NCBI GenBank assembly: GCA_017562135.1
Contig: QEYB01000629.1
Coordinates: forward strand, 558,001-622,000
Source of the DNA: Dipylidium caninum
Lineage: Eukaryota; Platyhelminthes; Cestoda; Cyclophyllidea; Dipylidiidae
Length of the DNA stretch: 64,000 nt
Direction: 5' to 3'
Under the pieces are notes generated by a model, which was not told the origin of the DNA, made no database searches, and was given only the letters and a program-made list of their open reading frames with translations. The position numbers and the translations under genes are program-made. Below, piece by piece: positions 39,482 through 51,042 of this stretch. Each line of letters opens with the position of its first letter. Within the stretch, counting starts at the first letter, position 1.

Positions 39482-40808
39482 GAACTGTAAAAATTCTTTC
39501 GAATAGCTTGTTATGTAAGAATGGTCTGGAATATAAAGACGAAGCAAAAGGACTAAGGAGTATGCAGAATATAAAATTACAAAAAACAGAGAGTTTGTGT
39601 ATACAACTTAAGCAAAGACGTTAAATGACTAGTCCCCATGCGTCAAGAGATCTAAAGCTTTTGAAAAGATAATGATATTATACAATAAATGGCATCAATG
39701 TAAAATATTACAAAAAAGCTCAACGTATAATGGGTGCGAGCAGCCGGCTGAATTTAAAAATCGGGGCACACATGATGCACATGAAAAAGATGAGAAGGAG
39801 AATTGCAAACATGGCATCATATGCCGTTCTTCGTGTACGCAATTTGATATTTTGCATTTTTTTGCTTAAAAATAGAAATAAAATAATAATATAACAATTT
39901 TGGCAGTAGTGGGATAAAATAGTTGAAACGCCGATGGTGGTGGAGATCGATTGTTTTAGGAGCCTGACACTATATTGTATTCACGCGACAAAACGCTTAG
40001 CTATACCGTTTACGGACTAACGTCATTCGGTAACGCGATGCACCGTCTACTGTTTTGTCTTGAGTAGGAGGGCTCTGAGATATTCGCTGAGGAAAATTTG
40101 AGATGCCGGATAAAAACACAGCCCGTTACGCTTGGGCTCGAGATTAAGTAAAAACAGCGTCTTTAGGTTAAGATGATGTGATTTCTTGTTTACGAACTCA
40201 GGGTTCGGTCGGCGATTTTGAGGATAATCGGACATGAATTGATAGAACATCATTTGTAAAACAAGTATTTGTTAAAAATATATCCAATCTATGCGAGACT
40301 TCCTATGAATCGTTAAGCGTAAGCCCCCATCGCAACAAAAATTTCACTGTCAACGAAAATCCACAGCAACTCCTGCGCGTTATTTAAATATAATGTATGT
40401 GCTCGTATCGGATCTCATTTATGGAATCTGTGGTTGAAAAATAATTGTCAGGTTTCATAAATCAAAATTTTACTCATCATTTTGCATGGGAAAAGGCCCG
40501 TTGCTTTCTTGGTGCCTCTGCGAAAAAACCACATATTTGTGCCCCATTCTCTTATCAATTAAATCCGAATACTTTAAAGTTTTGAAACCTCCCAAAAAAA
40601 TAAATTTTAAAAAATTTTGCTCAATACTGATGGTTAGCTTGAATTTTTGAAATAGGTTACCAAAATTTTAGTTTTACTGTCCTTTATATCATTTTTCTGT
40701 GTTTATATTCCTTATTTCCTTGTCTCAAGGTTGTTCGTAAAACGAGGCAAAAGAAATACCCGGCTCACTTGCTACTGAATTAATACAACTCATCGAGGAA
40801 AAAAAGTT
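39482..40808. other. Divergent promoter region between BSDC1-like and TRPM genes
   Basis: The two genes start on opposite strands 1.3 kb apart. The region should hold both promoters and a noncoding first exon of the BSDC1-like gene. No specific element can be named; short open frames here have no family match that I recognise. Confidence 0.45.
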
Positions 40809-43800
40809 ATGCAATCTGAAAATAAGTTTATACAAACACATTTCACTTATAAAGAATGTGTGCAATTCATTCCACGTGCTGATTTTGATTACTACCTACC
40901 GTAAGCTACCGTTTTACGAATCCCTTCCTTAGTCGTTGTGGTTGTGGTGAAGTTGAGCATAAGCACTATGTTTCTGGCGATCGTCTATCCTCCACTAACC
41001 ATTGGTCGCCCGAACTTATCCATAATCTTGGCCCTACGAATGCATACGGCGTTGTGAGATTTTATTCTGGGGCCAAGAACTTGCAAAAGTCTGCGAAAGT
41101 AAGCCTTACTTTGTCATCACGTTATGCAAATCTATAGTACCTACGATTATCAGATGATGATAACATCTTTGACGTTGTTGAACTATTTGCGGACCACTGG
41201 AATCTCTTTGAATTTTCCCCTTATCTTTGCATTTCGTTACTAGGTGATATGACTTCTTTCGATCTACCTATTGCGAAGAAGGAGCTGATTTGCGATGTAA
41301 TTCTGCGTTTTTTTTTGATAACCACATTATCAAAGAGTTTAGTCAAGGTTGCTTCCGCCTCTAACGGTTGGATCCTTTCATACGGTCTCCACTCCGGAGT
41401 CGTAGATATTGTGGGGGAAGCTATTTCAAGAGCAGAATTATTTAATCTGAGAGTAGATGGTACCCTTCGAAAGGTGCATTGCATTGGAGTGGCCCCTTGG
41501 GGTCTCGTTAAATCGCGTGAGACGCTCATCCGCTCTCCTGTAAATTATTTTCTTTGAACTAACTTCTAGCTTCAAAAAATCAACTCTGTAAATTATTCTA
41601 TTGATTACAATGTGCAAGAGATTCACTCTGCTCCTCTTAACGAAAATCACAATCACTACCTTTTTGTTGATGATGGGACTCGCGAAAGCTTTTATTTGAG
41701 TAAAGTGGCTGAATTTCGCAAGAAACTTGAGTACTTAATTGTGACTCCACGGAGAGGTACGTCTCAATTTTAATCAGAGAACCATCTTATTTCTTTGAGA
41801 TGGCGGCTGTGGCGTTCCAGTTGTTCAGATAATCATTGGAGGGGAATTCGAAATCTTGGAAAACACGGCTCAGGCCGTGCAGACTGGAATTCCAATTGTG
41901 GTGTGCGGAGGCACAGGAAAAGTAGCAGATATCATGGATGCTGCCCTTCACTTTTGGGTTGGCAACAAACAGTAAGTACTGACTCTTCTTCCCTCAGTGA
42001 CACATCTTCCTTCTCGTCATTTCAGTTGTAAGGGATTTTCAGCACATCAACTCGGTGAATTGAGAAAGATGTTCGAGGATTTGTTGAAAGCTATTGATAC
42101 AGATGAACGAGATCCTGCTTGGACGGTGGAACGGGGGATCGATCTCCTAGAGACCATTATGAAGAAAGAGAAATTTGTGAACTGCTTTGATTTAAATGGA
42201 GCGTGTAGTAGGGGGTGTTTTGATACCGCAATCCTCTTTGCTATGGTCAAATGTTCAACGACTGATCCTGTCGACCAAGTGATGATAGCACTGAAGTTCG
42301 GCCGTATTGATGTGGTTAAAGAGAAGATCGAACTCGAGTCACTGAAGGGATTACATAGCTGCGGTGATAGTGGTCAGTCCTCTCTTTACTTAAGTGCATA
42401 AACCTCTCCCGACAAAGTACGCAGAGGTTTTCTTCTATCCGCCTTCCACAAATTTTTTTACTTCCACACGGGCACGTGATTCTGAGTTCGAAAACAGCAG
42501 ACTTGCATGGCTACTAAAGGTTTTTACAGCACCCATCGGTGCCTAGCTGCCTCTGGGTCATCTGCAAACAGAAGCGTTCTTAATTGAATTTTTCGGGAAA
42601 TTTGCTGATTCCGCATCCCTGATTGCCATTATGAAATAATGTCCAATCTCCCAGCACATCACCACAAGGGCGATACCCGACAGCACAGATTTCGAGTAGC
42701 TTTTTTCGATCTCCACTACCGCGACTTGTGCTCTCAAATTGACTATGCGATACGCACCAACCTTAACAACTGTCAGGCGTCTAGGCATAAAGTTAGGTGC
42801 TAATTCCATCCTTCGCTGGACTTCGTTCTCGTCTTAAACGCCACCAACCCCCTGTGAGCGAGTAATGAATTTCTTTAGCGCTTGAATCGACTCTCATCTA
42901 TAATTACTGTGCACAAGGAGTTTATAGTCACTTAACCCTACAATCGAAATGACAAATCGAAGGCCTTTTCTTATGACCACGTATTGCCTTGCTCTTTATT
43001 TTTTAGACAAGTTGAACAACTTGATGACAGTAGCTCTATTGGAGAACCGCATTGAGTTCGCCGAATTCCTAATTGAACAGAAGATCATTGAAATGTCAAA
43101 TTATCTTGACGTGGACTTACTTACACGCCTATACAATGACATCGACGACACATCGGTAATGCGACGGACTCTGGCGCATCACAGGATGAAGACGCAACAC
43201 ACCCAGCCTGTGCTGAGTTGTTCCAACATTGCCTATGAGACGTCAAACTTCCTTAATGTTGAAAGAGGCTCAACTCAGAATGCCAGTAATGTCCTTGAAC
43301 TACTCGCCCAAGCCAAAAAGGGTCAGGTAAATCGAAAGTGGATCAACCTAACAATTGTGGAGAAACTCCTGTCCAAACTTCTCGGCACTTTCCACCATCC
43401 TCTCTACGTCATGGTCACAGTGAGTAGAATTTTCGTGAAGTTTATTAGTGGGTGTTAAATTTCACTCTCTACCAGATTTTTTAACTGGTGCAGGTTGGGA
43501 GATCGGACGTCCGGTCACCTGGCAGCCTTATTTACGGATTCCGCCATTGGTTAAAGAATAAAAGCACGTCTTCATTTCGACTACATCACCTTGGAAAAGC
43601 CACGGAAATAGAGTTGTGAAGGGGTAGGGAGCAGTAGGGTTGCATGTAACACGCTCAGCCGTGAACACCTGTAATTGTCTTTTTGATCCGTGATCTTCAA
43701 GGCGTTTAACGCACTCACGGGATCACTCATGCAGGTCCCCTATGCGCATGACCTGGTGCCGACGTCCCCATCGGAATGGTAAATGCTTCATCTCTCGTTA

Positions 43801-46800
43801 CATGCTCCAATGCGGATAAATGTCAATTTGTAGATGTCAACCAACGCCTCTAAAGTGTTTGAGTTGGTAAAAGCAACTGGTAGGCCATATGCATTGCAGA
43901 AGTTTGTGACATTTGCCGTACATGTGGCTGTATGATGTCAAAGTCCTCATATAAACCGCCCAATGATCAAGGCATCCATTAATTGACACGAAGGAAGGTA
44001 ATGACAGCACATTTCATTTGCCTTTTAGACTAAAACCAAAAAACACCTCTTCCCAAATCCTTTCCAGGTATGTTTTAGAACCCGCTTTTCGACAATGGCC
44101 TTTGACAGGTTGTATGAGTAAATCAGGAAAGCATTTCTTCTAGGAACTTTTCATTTGGGCCGTGTTGAACAATCGAAACGAGTTGGCCGCGATCTTCTGG
44201 CGTAGTGCTCTTGATCCTGTGGTTTTAAGTCTCATCGGCTGCAATTTATATGAGAAAATGGTTAAGACTCTGCCCCTCTATGACACCGAGGGAAGAATAG
44301 CACTGACTAACCAGAAAACCCTTCTGGAAAAATCCGCCAAAAATCTGATTGAACTTTGCTATGAAAAGTCACAGGTGCGTTCTTCTTCTACGGCATTCAA
44401 GCGTAGGCTTCGTAAATCACACAGTTGGTGGCAGACCCTGTGTCTCGAGACTCTCTTTCAAGTTGTTATTACTGGTACTACGTAGGAGTTGGACTTAGCA
44501 GAAAACAGGACGATTTTTTTTCTCAGACTGCAAAACTCTTAAAAATTTGTGCACAAATGTCCTATTAAGTCAAGAGAGACTGAGACAAGCGTGCTGATTC
44601 CCAATTGGTCACTTGGAGGCATGTGCTCTAGGCTTGGAGGGTCAAGCGTGTCCTCGTAGAAGCAAAAATTTATAAAACCAGCTCAGTGTATTGCACATGG
44701 GTATTGAAATCATCGTCACTTTAGCACTACTGAGTTAACAGAACTCCACGCTACGTGAGAAAAGAGATGGGACTTCGGTGTTTACTCTGAAATTAAAGCG
44801 GTTTGCAAGGGAGGTGGAGGAAAGGGATAGGGGAGCTCGTACCCTAAGGTGGATTTGTTAGGGAGGACCGTCGGCACAAAAGAATGTGCTACAATGGGCA
44901 GATCCTGTCACCATCGTGATCAGAGGGCGCAGTGGTGCGAGTGTAGCTACCAATGTCCATGAAAGTGAACACTTTGATCACCTTCAGTAGATCCTAGCAT
45001 ATGAATTATGCTGTGCGTTTGAATTTCTGTTAACAGTCACTGTGTGACGCTTTTTCTGAGGCCATTTCTCAGTGTAATGCTTCATTACTACTCCCGATCT
45101 TCAACGACTGACAAGTCGAAAGTGAACCCGGCATTTGTTAGTAGGCGACTTTTTAACTTTCATCATTTAGCACATTTTCGGTATACAAACTCATTTACAC
45201 TGCTCTTTCTAGGGGAAAACGATGCTCCTCCTCGTACGTCCGCTGAAGAACTGGGATATGAAAGGATGTTTGCCGTTGGCTATGCAAGCAAACTGTCGCG
45301 AATTTATCTCTTCTAGAGCCTGTCAACACGCAATTAAAAGTGGATGGTGCGGTGGAGTAGATGCCAACCTCTTCTCAATCCCGTTAGCTTACTTCTGTCC
45401 GATTCTCATTTGGACACGACTGATTCGAATCAAGTCTACCTCTCTTCTCATGAACGCTACCGATGATCATACATTTCAGTGTCTGAATAGTTCACCAATG
45501 CCGGGAAATAAGGTGAACCTAGGGCGGAAGGGGAGAGGAGCTACTGCTGGGAACTTAAAGATTTTCTATACTTCACCGAAAACCAAGTTTCTCATCCATA
45601 CAGTAAGTTTTACTGAAATAATTTAAGTAAAATTAAATGCATAACATTGCTTTTATATTATGTATTTCAGATATTCTACGTCTCCTTTCTCGCCTTCTTC
45701 TCATACACCCTCCTATTTGGATTGAAACCTGATTCCATAACACCATCTGAAGCCATATTGTTTGCTTATTTTGCTTCTTTCTGCCTTGAAACTTCACGGA
45801 GTGTGAGTACCAAATATATTCATCCTATCCCTACTTATAGTTTGTGAAGTCAATGCACTATGAGCTCTCTGGGCGGCTTTCTTTGATCAAGTGGTTAACA
45901 AATGATATAGGACATGCCTATGATGTTGGTCTGATAATCCTCAGCGGGATCACTGTTGGCCTACGTCTCGGTTGGTCTAATACTTTCATTGTCGCCAAAA
46001 CATTCTACTCAATGCTATGTAAGTAGCACAAATATTTAAGCTGTTCTCATTTCGCACTGTCTCGGTCGCTACTGACCTACTTTCTGTCTATCATTTTAGT
46101 AATATTCTACTTCCTGCGACTCTTCCAAATCTACTTAGTACATCATAAGCTTGGTTCCAGCTCCATGATGATTTTTAAAATGATGCTCGAAATGTTGATT
46201 TTCCTCTTCATACTTCTAATTTTTCTCGTACCATATGGCATCTCAACCCAAGCTATGCTCTTCCCTTATTTAACGGAATTCAACTTTACCGTCGTGAAGA
46301 ATGTTTTCTACTACCCATACTACCGAATATATGGTGAACTATTTTTGGAGCAAGCCGAAGGTTTGTCCAATCTTGTTGCATTTATTTAAATTATTTTGGT
46401 TTCACTTGTTTCACGAAACCTACTACTCCTCCTCCGAAAATGATCAGCTTGGCATTTATTTGTCGTACTTTCTCTACAAGGTCTTATAAAACCGAAAAGG
46501 TACTGTTAATAAAGGCTCATTTTTTTGGTCACTTAATCCATTTCATACAGATAGATGTTGGCGGCACATGTCTATGAAGTCGCCTGCTAGCGTAGCGTCT
46601 AAGAGGAGTAAAATGCGTCACGATTAGGCCAATCAGTAGACCAGATTTGTTTTTTTTTGTTATGCCTGTGCTGAAGCCTAGGTGTTAGCAGTTGCGAGCT
46701 TTACTGGAAAGTGCTCTCCTATGATCCACGGATACTTGTCCAAGTAGATTTTGAAATTGTGGATTCTTTCTTGGTAATCATTGCATCTTAGCAAAGAAAA

Positions 46801-49800
46801 CATGAAGGCAGGGAGCACCATCACCTTCCTGAGAGCAATTTATGCTTAAATCGTTGGAGTAATGCCGTCTAAAACCATATCGCCTGCTAAAGGGACAATT
46901 GAATTGCTCTTCATCTGCAAATAGGAGTCTCAGTATTTGCATGATAAGCATCTCATTCCTTTTCCATAGCTCAAATGGAGGGGTGTGATGCTGGAGAAGC
47001 CGATGGAATCACCTGTCCTATGTATAACGTGGCTGTTCCTTTCCTCCTCGTCGTTTACATGCTCATTGTTGTTATTCTCCTCATCAACCTTCTGATTGCT
47101 ATTTTCAGGTACTATTTTTTCCCTTTTTTCCTCTACGCCTTTCACTTAATAGCCTTGTTTCATTAACGTGGACCCTACTACCTCTGCTTACTTGCGCCTT
47201 TGTGATTGGTTGATTAGCAGTGTAAGATGATTGGCGAAGAGCAGTCTACTTGACTTGTGATTGGATTACAAAACACTTATCATATCTAATAAAATGTATT
47301 AGATTAGTTCGATATCATCAGGTTTACAAAAGGTGTATCATTAATATCACTCTAAAATACCATGGGAAATGAAAGCAGAAGTCACTTTCTCCTTCGACTT
47401 CACCTTCTATTTGACGAACAGTGTGACAAATAATATCTTTTAATTGTGCTATAGCAACGTGTTCACTGTGATTGAAAATGACTCTCTGAAATTGTGGAAG
47501 GCAAACAGGTACTATCTGCTGGTGGAGTATAAATCGAAGCCGATGGTCCCAACACCCTTGAGTTCAATTCAGATCCTCTGGGAGGCCATAGTCTACATTC
47601 TAAAGGGAAGTATCAAAATCTCTCGACGCCTCTGCTGTACAACGGCTAGTAAGTTAGTTATTTCGCATTTCAGTTCTCTTTAAGAGTCCTGTCATAGATA
47701 ACCAAAAATCGTGGAATATCCTTTACTTCACGTATACTCGCAATCAAGGTGTCAAGCCACGACTTGTGCCACAAAACTGGCTCCGCAATCGCTCAACTTC
47801 CCTAATACTCACGTACACAACGTAAAAGCACAATGAACTACCATTCATTTGAAACCAATCTGCCAGGGTATTTGTTTTACTATATGCGGTTCCCTCCTCT
47901 TCTCGTCATTATCATGTGCTGGTGCTGAAATTCCTCGACTCCACACGGCTTGCAACGCAGCTTTCTCCCTTGTTTTTATCGATGTCATGCTCTTTCTCAC
48001 AGTCCGATTTATTACCAGCGGACAGGACGAAGGATGGTACACTCCAACGACAATTTTTTTAAGTTTTAGGTGCCTTTCACTGGAGTTTACCGACCCCGTT
48101 ATCGTAAGAATAGAGTAGCGTTCGTTTTTAGCGCACACTATTTGACCACGCAGTTTACAAAAAGAATTTCCCGTCCATGCATGATTTCCAATTTTTGCAT
48201 GTTGGTTTTTTTTCCGACAAGGTTACCTATTTGCTGATTAATACAGATCGTGGGCTGAAGTTTCGAACTAACAGGAATGCAGGAGGGCAAGAGGCCTTGC
48301 AGTGGTAAATGCGTGAGGACATGGTCTTGTTGACCCCTGATTTTGATGGCGTTTAAATTTAAAATGAGAAAAACAGGACGATTGAGTTAAATTCTATCCT
48401 GCAGCGCGACCACAAGTAAAAACCATCAACATGACACGCTCGTAGTTTGACTTAAGCTCCGTCACCGCTGGCCTAATGATGCCTTCCCTGCGTAGGTTAA
48501 ACGTAAGGCAAATTTATATGGGGGAAGAAGTCTCTGAAGAAGGGCCATGTTGCACTCTCAATCAGTAGCTGAGTGTAAATCGTGTCTCATAGATCTTGAG
48601 TATTTCATGAGGTCTGCTGATGCCAATTAAACGTTGACTAGCCGACAAAGATTCTGGAGTAGATGTCGCAAATGGCTGAGGATGTCGTTTTAAAATTCTG
48701 CACCGCGTCGAATAGGAGGATGCTCTGTGAGACGAAGCGATGAAAATAACACTCGAATGCACGCGTTTTGGAAGTCTCAAACGTTTTGAGGTCCACGTTG
48801 CTCACTTATCCTAAAACGCTCGACGCTATAGGACTCATACTTACAACAGTCTGATCCTTCCATGCTTTCTTATCCTACAGTCACCGCCTTATTATCTCAG
48901 TTTGTGATTCACTGACAGACGGCGAGGCTGCATTAGATGCTTAAACAAACTTGTCTTACCTATCTGTTTGAACGTACTTAAGTTTACCCTCGTCTATACG
49001 TAGGTGACGTTGACAAATCAAACGAAGGCGGTGGACACTTGACAGAAGTGGTAGCCGGGACAGCCGAATACCGAGAAAGGAAAGGCGAGGAGCCAGATGA
49101 AGAGGAGGAGGAAGAAGAAGAGGAGGCGCTTCAAGATGAGGACCTCGAAAACTCATTCATCCAACTCCAACATTGGGCCGTTCGAAAACTTCTAAAACAA
49201 GAAACTGTTAACGAAAACGATCAACCTTTTGTTTGTTTTAAATGAAAGGTAAGATAACTTCGGCGTACCGACGAAAGCAAAAATTCTCTTGACCACACCG
49301 ACTGCAGATAAAAAGTGCTTTTGGTGAATACATAATTAGACGTTGTCATCTGGTGTTTTGTTTGAATCGTGGAGCCATAAGTACGACTGAGCAGACAGTT
49401 TTGCCGCTTGTAAGCTAAAGCTCGAGAAGAGGAAATTTATTTTGATCTCTCAGTGTAAGAAGCACTGATCGTGAGGTTGTATAAACTACCCAACACCAAA
49501 ATAAAATAAAATACTTTTAAGGAGAATGCTTGGACCCAAAATGTGTTTTAAGATGAATTAAGATTTGTATCACCTCGACGTGGGAGAACCTGAAATTAAA
49601 TTATCAGACTTTTATGACTGCTTTATAGGCTGGAGAAGATTCTCGAAGCATTGGAAGCGGGAAGACACGATAATGAACCGATACCACAATCAAGTATGAA
49701 GACATATTTTCTTCTTTTTTTCATCATTTGCATACATCTCTGATATTGTCTTATAGCCAATGAATTGGTCGTTACCGACAAGAGAAGAAGTAGTGTAAGT

Positions 49801-49988
49801 TGAAATTTTTAGTATCGTCTAACCGAGCCTCCTTCTTTGTTCATGGCTTCCAGTTAAGAACGTCAACATCGTGGCAGAAGACATTGAATGATAGGATTGC
49901 ACAATTGGAGTCCAACCTTCACAACACTCTTCATCATCACGAGGAGTTGCTGAAACAAGTGCTTAATCGATCATTCGTAAAAGAATGA
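40809..49988 (+). CDS. Transient receptor potential cation channel, TRPM subfamily
   Basis: Plasma-membrane cation channel, about 1,250 residues over 19 exons. Exons: 40809-40900, 40933-41098, 41138-41296, 41336-41539, 41570-41756, 41800-41971, 42026-42372, 43007-43419, 44144-44374, 45213-45602, 45671-45802, 45841-46018, 46100-46360, 46970-47108, 47455-47648, 49004-49248, 49629-49693, 49757-49794 and 49854-49988. N-terminal TRPM homology regions include GWILSYGLHSGVVDIVGEA, GVAPWG, LFVDDGT and IPIVVCGGTGKVADI. Six membrane segments follow: S1 near FYVSFLAFFSYTLLFG, a pore loop YYPYYRIYGELFLE and S6 LLVVYMLIVVILLINLLIAIF. The TRP helix is LWKANRYYLLVEYKSKP; an acidic Glu run and coiled coil (LNDRIAQLESNLHN) end the chain. 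No kinase or NUDT9-like domain is seen. All junctions are in phase except exon 16, which has one surplus T in 49236-49239. WWOX follows in tandem. Confidence 0.93.
42373..43006. other. TRPM intron (634 nt)
   Basis: Intron after the exon ending in GDSG; donor GTCAGT, acceptor TTTTTTAG. A short hydrophobic reading (43007 upstream) precedes the exon but is intronic. Nothing else recognised. Confidence 0.7.
43420..44143. other. TRPM intron (724 nt)
   Basis: Donor GTGAGT, acceptor TTCTTCTAG. Base composition looks less AT-rich than neighbouring introns between about 43600 and 43800, which might be an old repeat remnant; no element could be identified. Confidence 0.6.
44375..45212. other. TRPM intron (838 nt)
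   Basis: Donor GTGCGT, acceptor TTTCTAG. A possible exon at 45037 (SLCDAFSEAISQC) was considered, but direct joining of the flanking exons gives EKSQ-GKTML, which fits the TRPM family better and keeps phase. Confidence 0.65.
46361..46969. other. TRPM intron splitting the pore region (609 nt)
   Basis: Interrupts the coding sequence just after the pore helix (ELFLEQAE); donor GTTTGT, acceptor TTTCCATAG. No other feature recognised. Confidence 0.7.
47649..49003. other. TRPM intron (1.36 kb)
   Basis: Separates the TRP-helix exon from the acidic exon; donor GTAAGTT, acceptor CTATACGTAG. An open frame at 47849-48118 on the plus strand (with a hydrophobic segment) is not joined in phase by clear splice sites and is left unassigned. 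Confidence 0.6.
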
Positions 49989-51042
49989 ATTACCTTCCTT
50001 CGGGGCCATAGGTGCCGCGTATTACTTCTCTAGACTTAAAAATTCAGAGTTCAATTGATATACTACAAAACAAAAATACAGCAGGCATTGATTTACTATC
50101 CCGTCTTAATCGCTCAGATGGTTAGTGGGAGAAACCAATTGATGGAGATGAATTAGGATGAACAAGAAGGATTGAGAAGGTTTGGTTCTCTCTCACTCCG
50201 CCGTACTTCCGCATGTAAGCTGTACCTATTGGAGTTAGCTCTAAAAGTTATTGTCGAAGGTTGGTGACCGATGTGAAAATTAGGAGAAAGGCAAAAGACA
50301 ATCATATGGAAAACAACAGCGAACGGGAAGTCATCAAGCCTACCGTGGGAAAGAAAAAATTCGGTGTGTGAAGATTTGTGAACATACATGCTTTCTAACG
50401 TGTTCCGTTGAATGGAAAACTTGCCTGTAGTGAAAAAATATTAATAATGGATTAGGAGCTGGGTCAAGTCCGCTGCTCATTTTTACATACTGGTTAAATT
50501 TAGCTTTCGCCACTGCGGACTGAAAAAAAGGGGCAACGAGCTCTGTCAGTGGCTACCCGCTCCGAAATGTCTAACAGATTAAGAATTTATTTACATTTAT
50601 AAAAATTGAGACATGAGGAGGCGTAATGGGCCAAGGAATAACAAAAGAAGGAGAGGCAGATGCGGACCGCAGTTGTCTAAACTAACGGAATTCACAAAAC
50701 ACGAATAAATTAATCCCCGTTGGAGTGTTTTAACTTGTCTCCTTTCGCAAACGTTAGTGCACCAACCATTTTAGTTCGAACAAAGAACATTAAAGGTTAA
50801 TAAACTCAAATTTTGAGATTTTTACCCTAGCGGAAGGAGCAGTAGGAATTGAGACATATTCACCCAAATATATTTTGCTTCTTTTCGGTACGATTGTTTG
50901 ATTGGCTGAGTGGCCCAGTCTCTTTAAGTTAGGCCTATCGTTTCAATGCGATCCTCCCTGCTAATGACTCTTACTTAGGAATGACTTTTATGCCTGTCTC
51001 CAGCAATCTAGTCGTTATACACTAGAAGCATCCGTCGTAGCA
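49989..51042. other. Intergenic between TRPM and WWOX
   Basis: About 1.05 kb with the TRPM 3' untranslated region and presumably the WWOX promoter. A pyrimidine-rich CAG at 51001-51003 just before the WWOX start could be an acceptor of a 5' noncoding intron or a trans-splice site; this is only a possibility. No gene seen. Confidence 0.45.

Noticed and set aside
41221..41529. Minus-strand 102-codon frame opposite TRPM
   Set aside because: Antisense shadow of two confirmed TRPM exons.
45037..45120. Possible extra TRPM exon reading SLCDAFSEAISQCNASLLLP
   Set aside because: It cannot be joined in phase to the next exon, and skipping it gives the expected TRPM family sequence.
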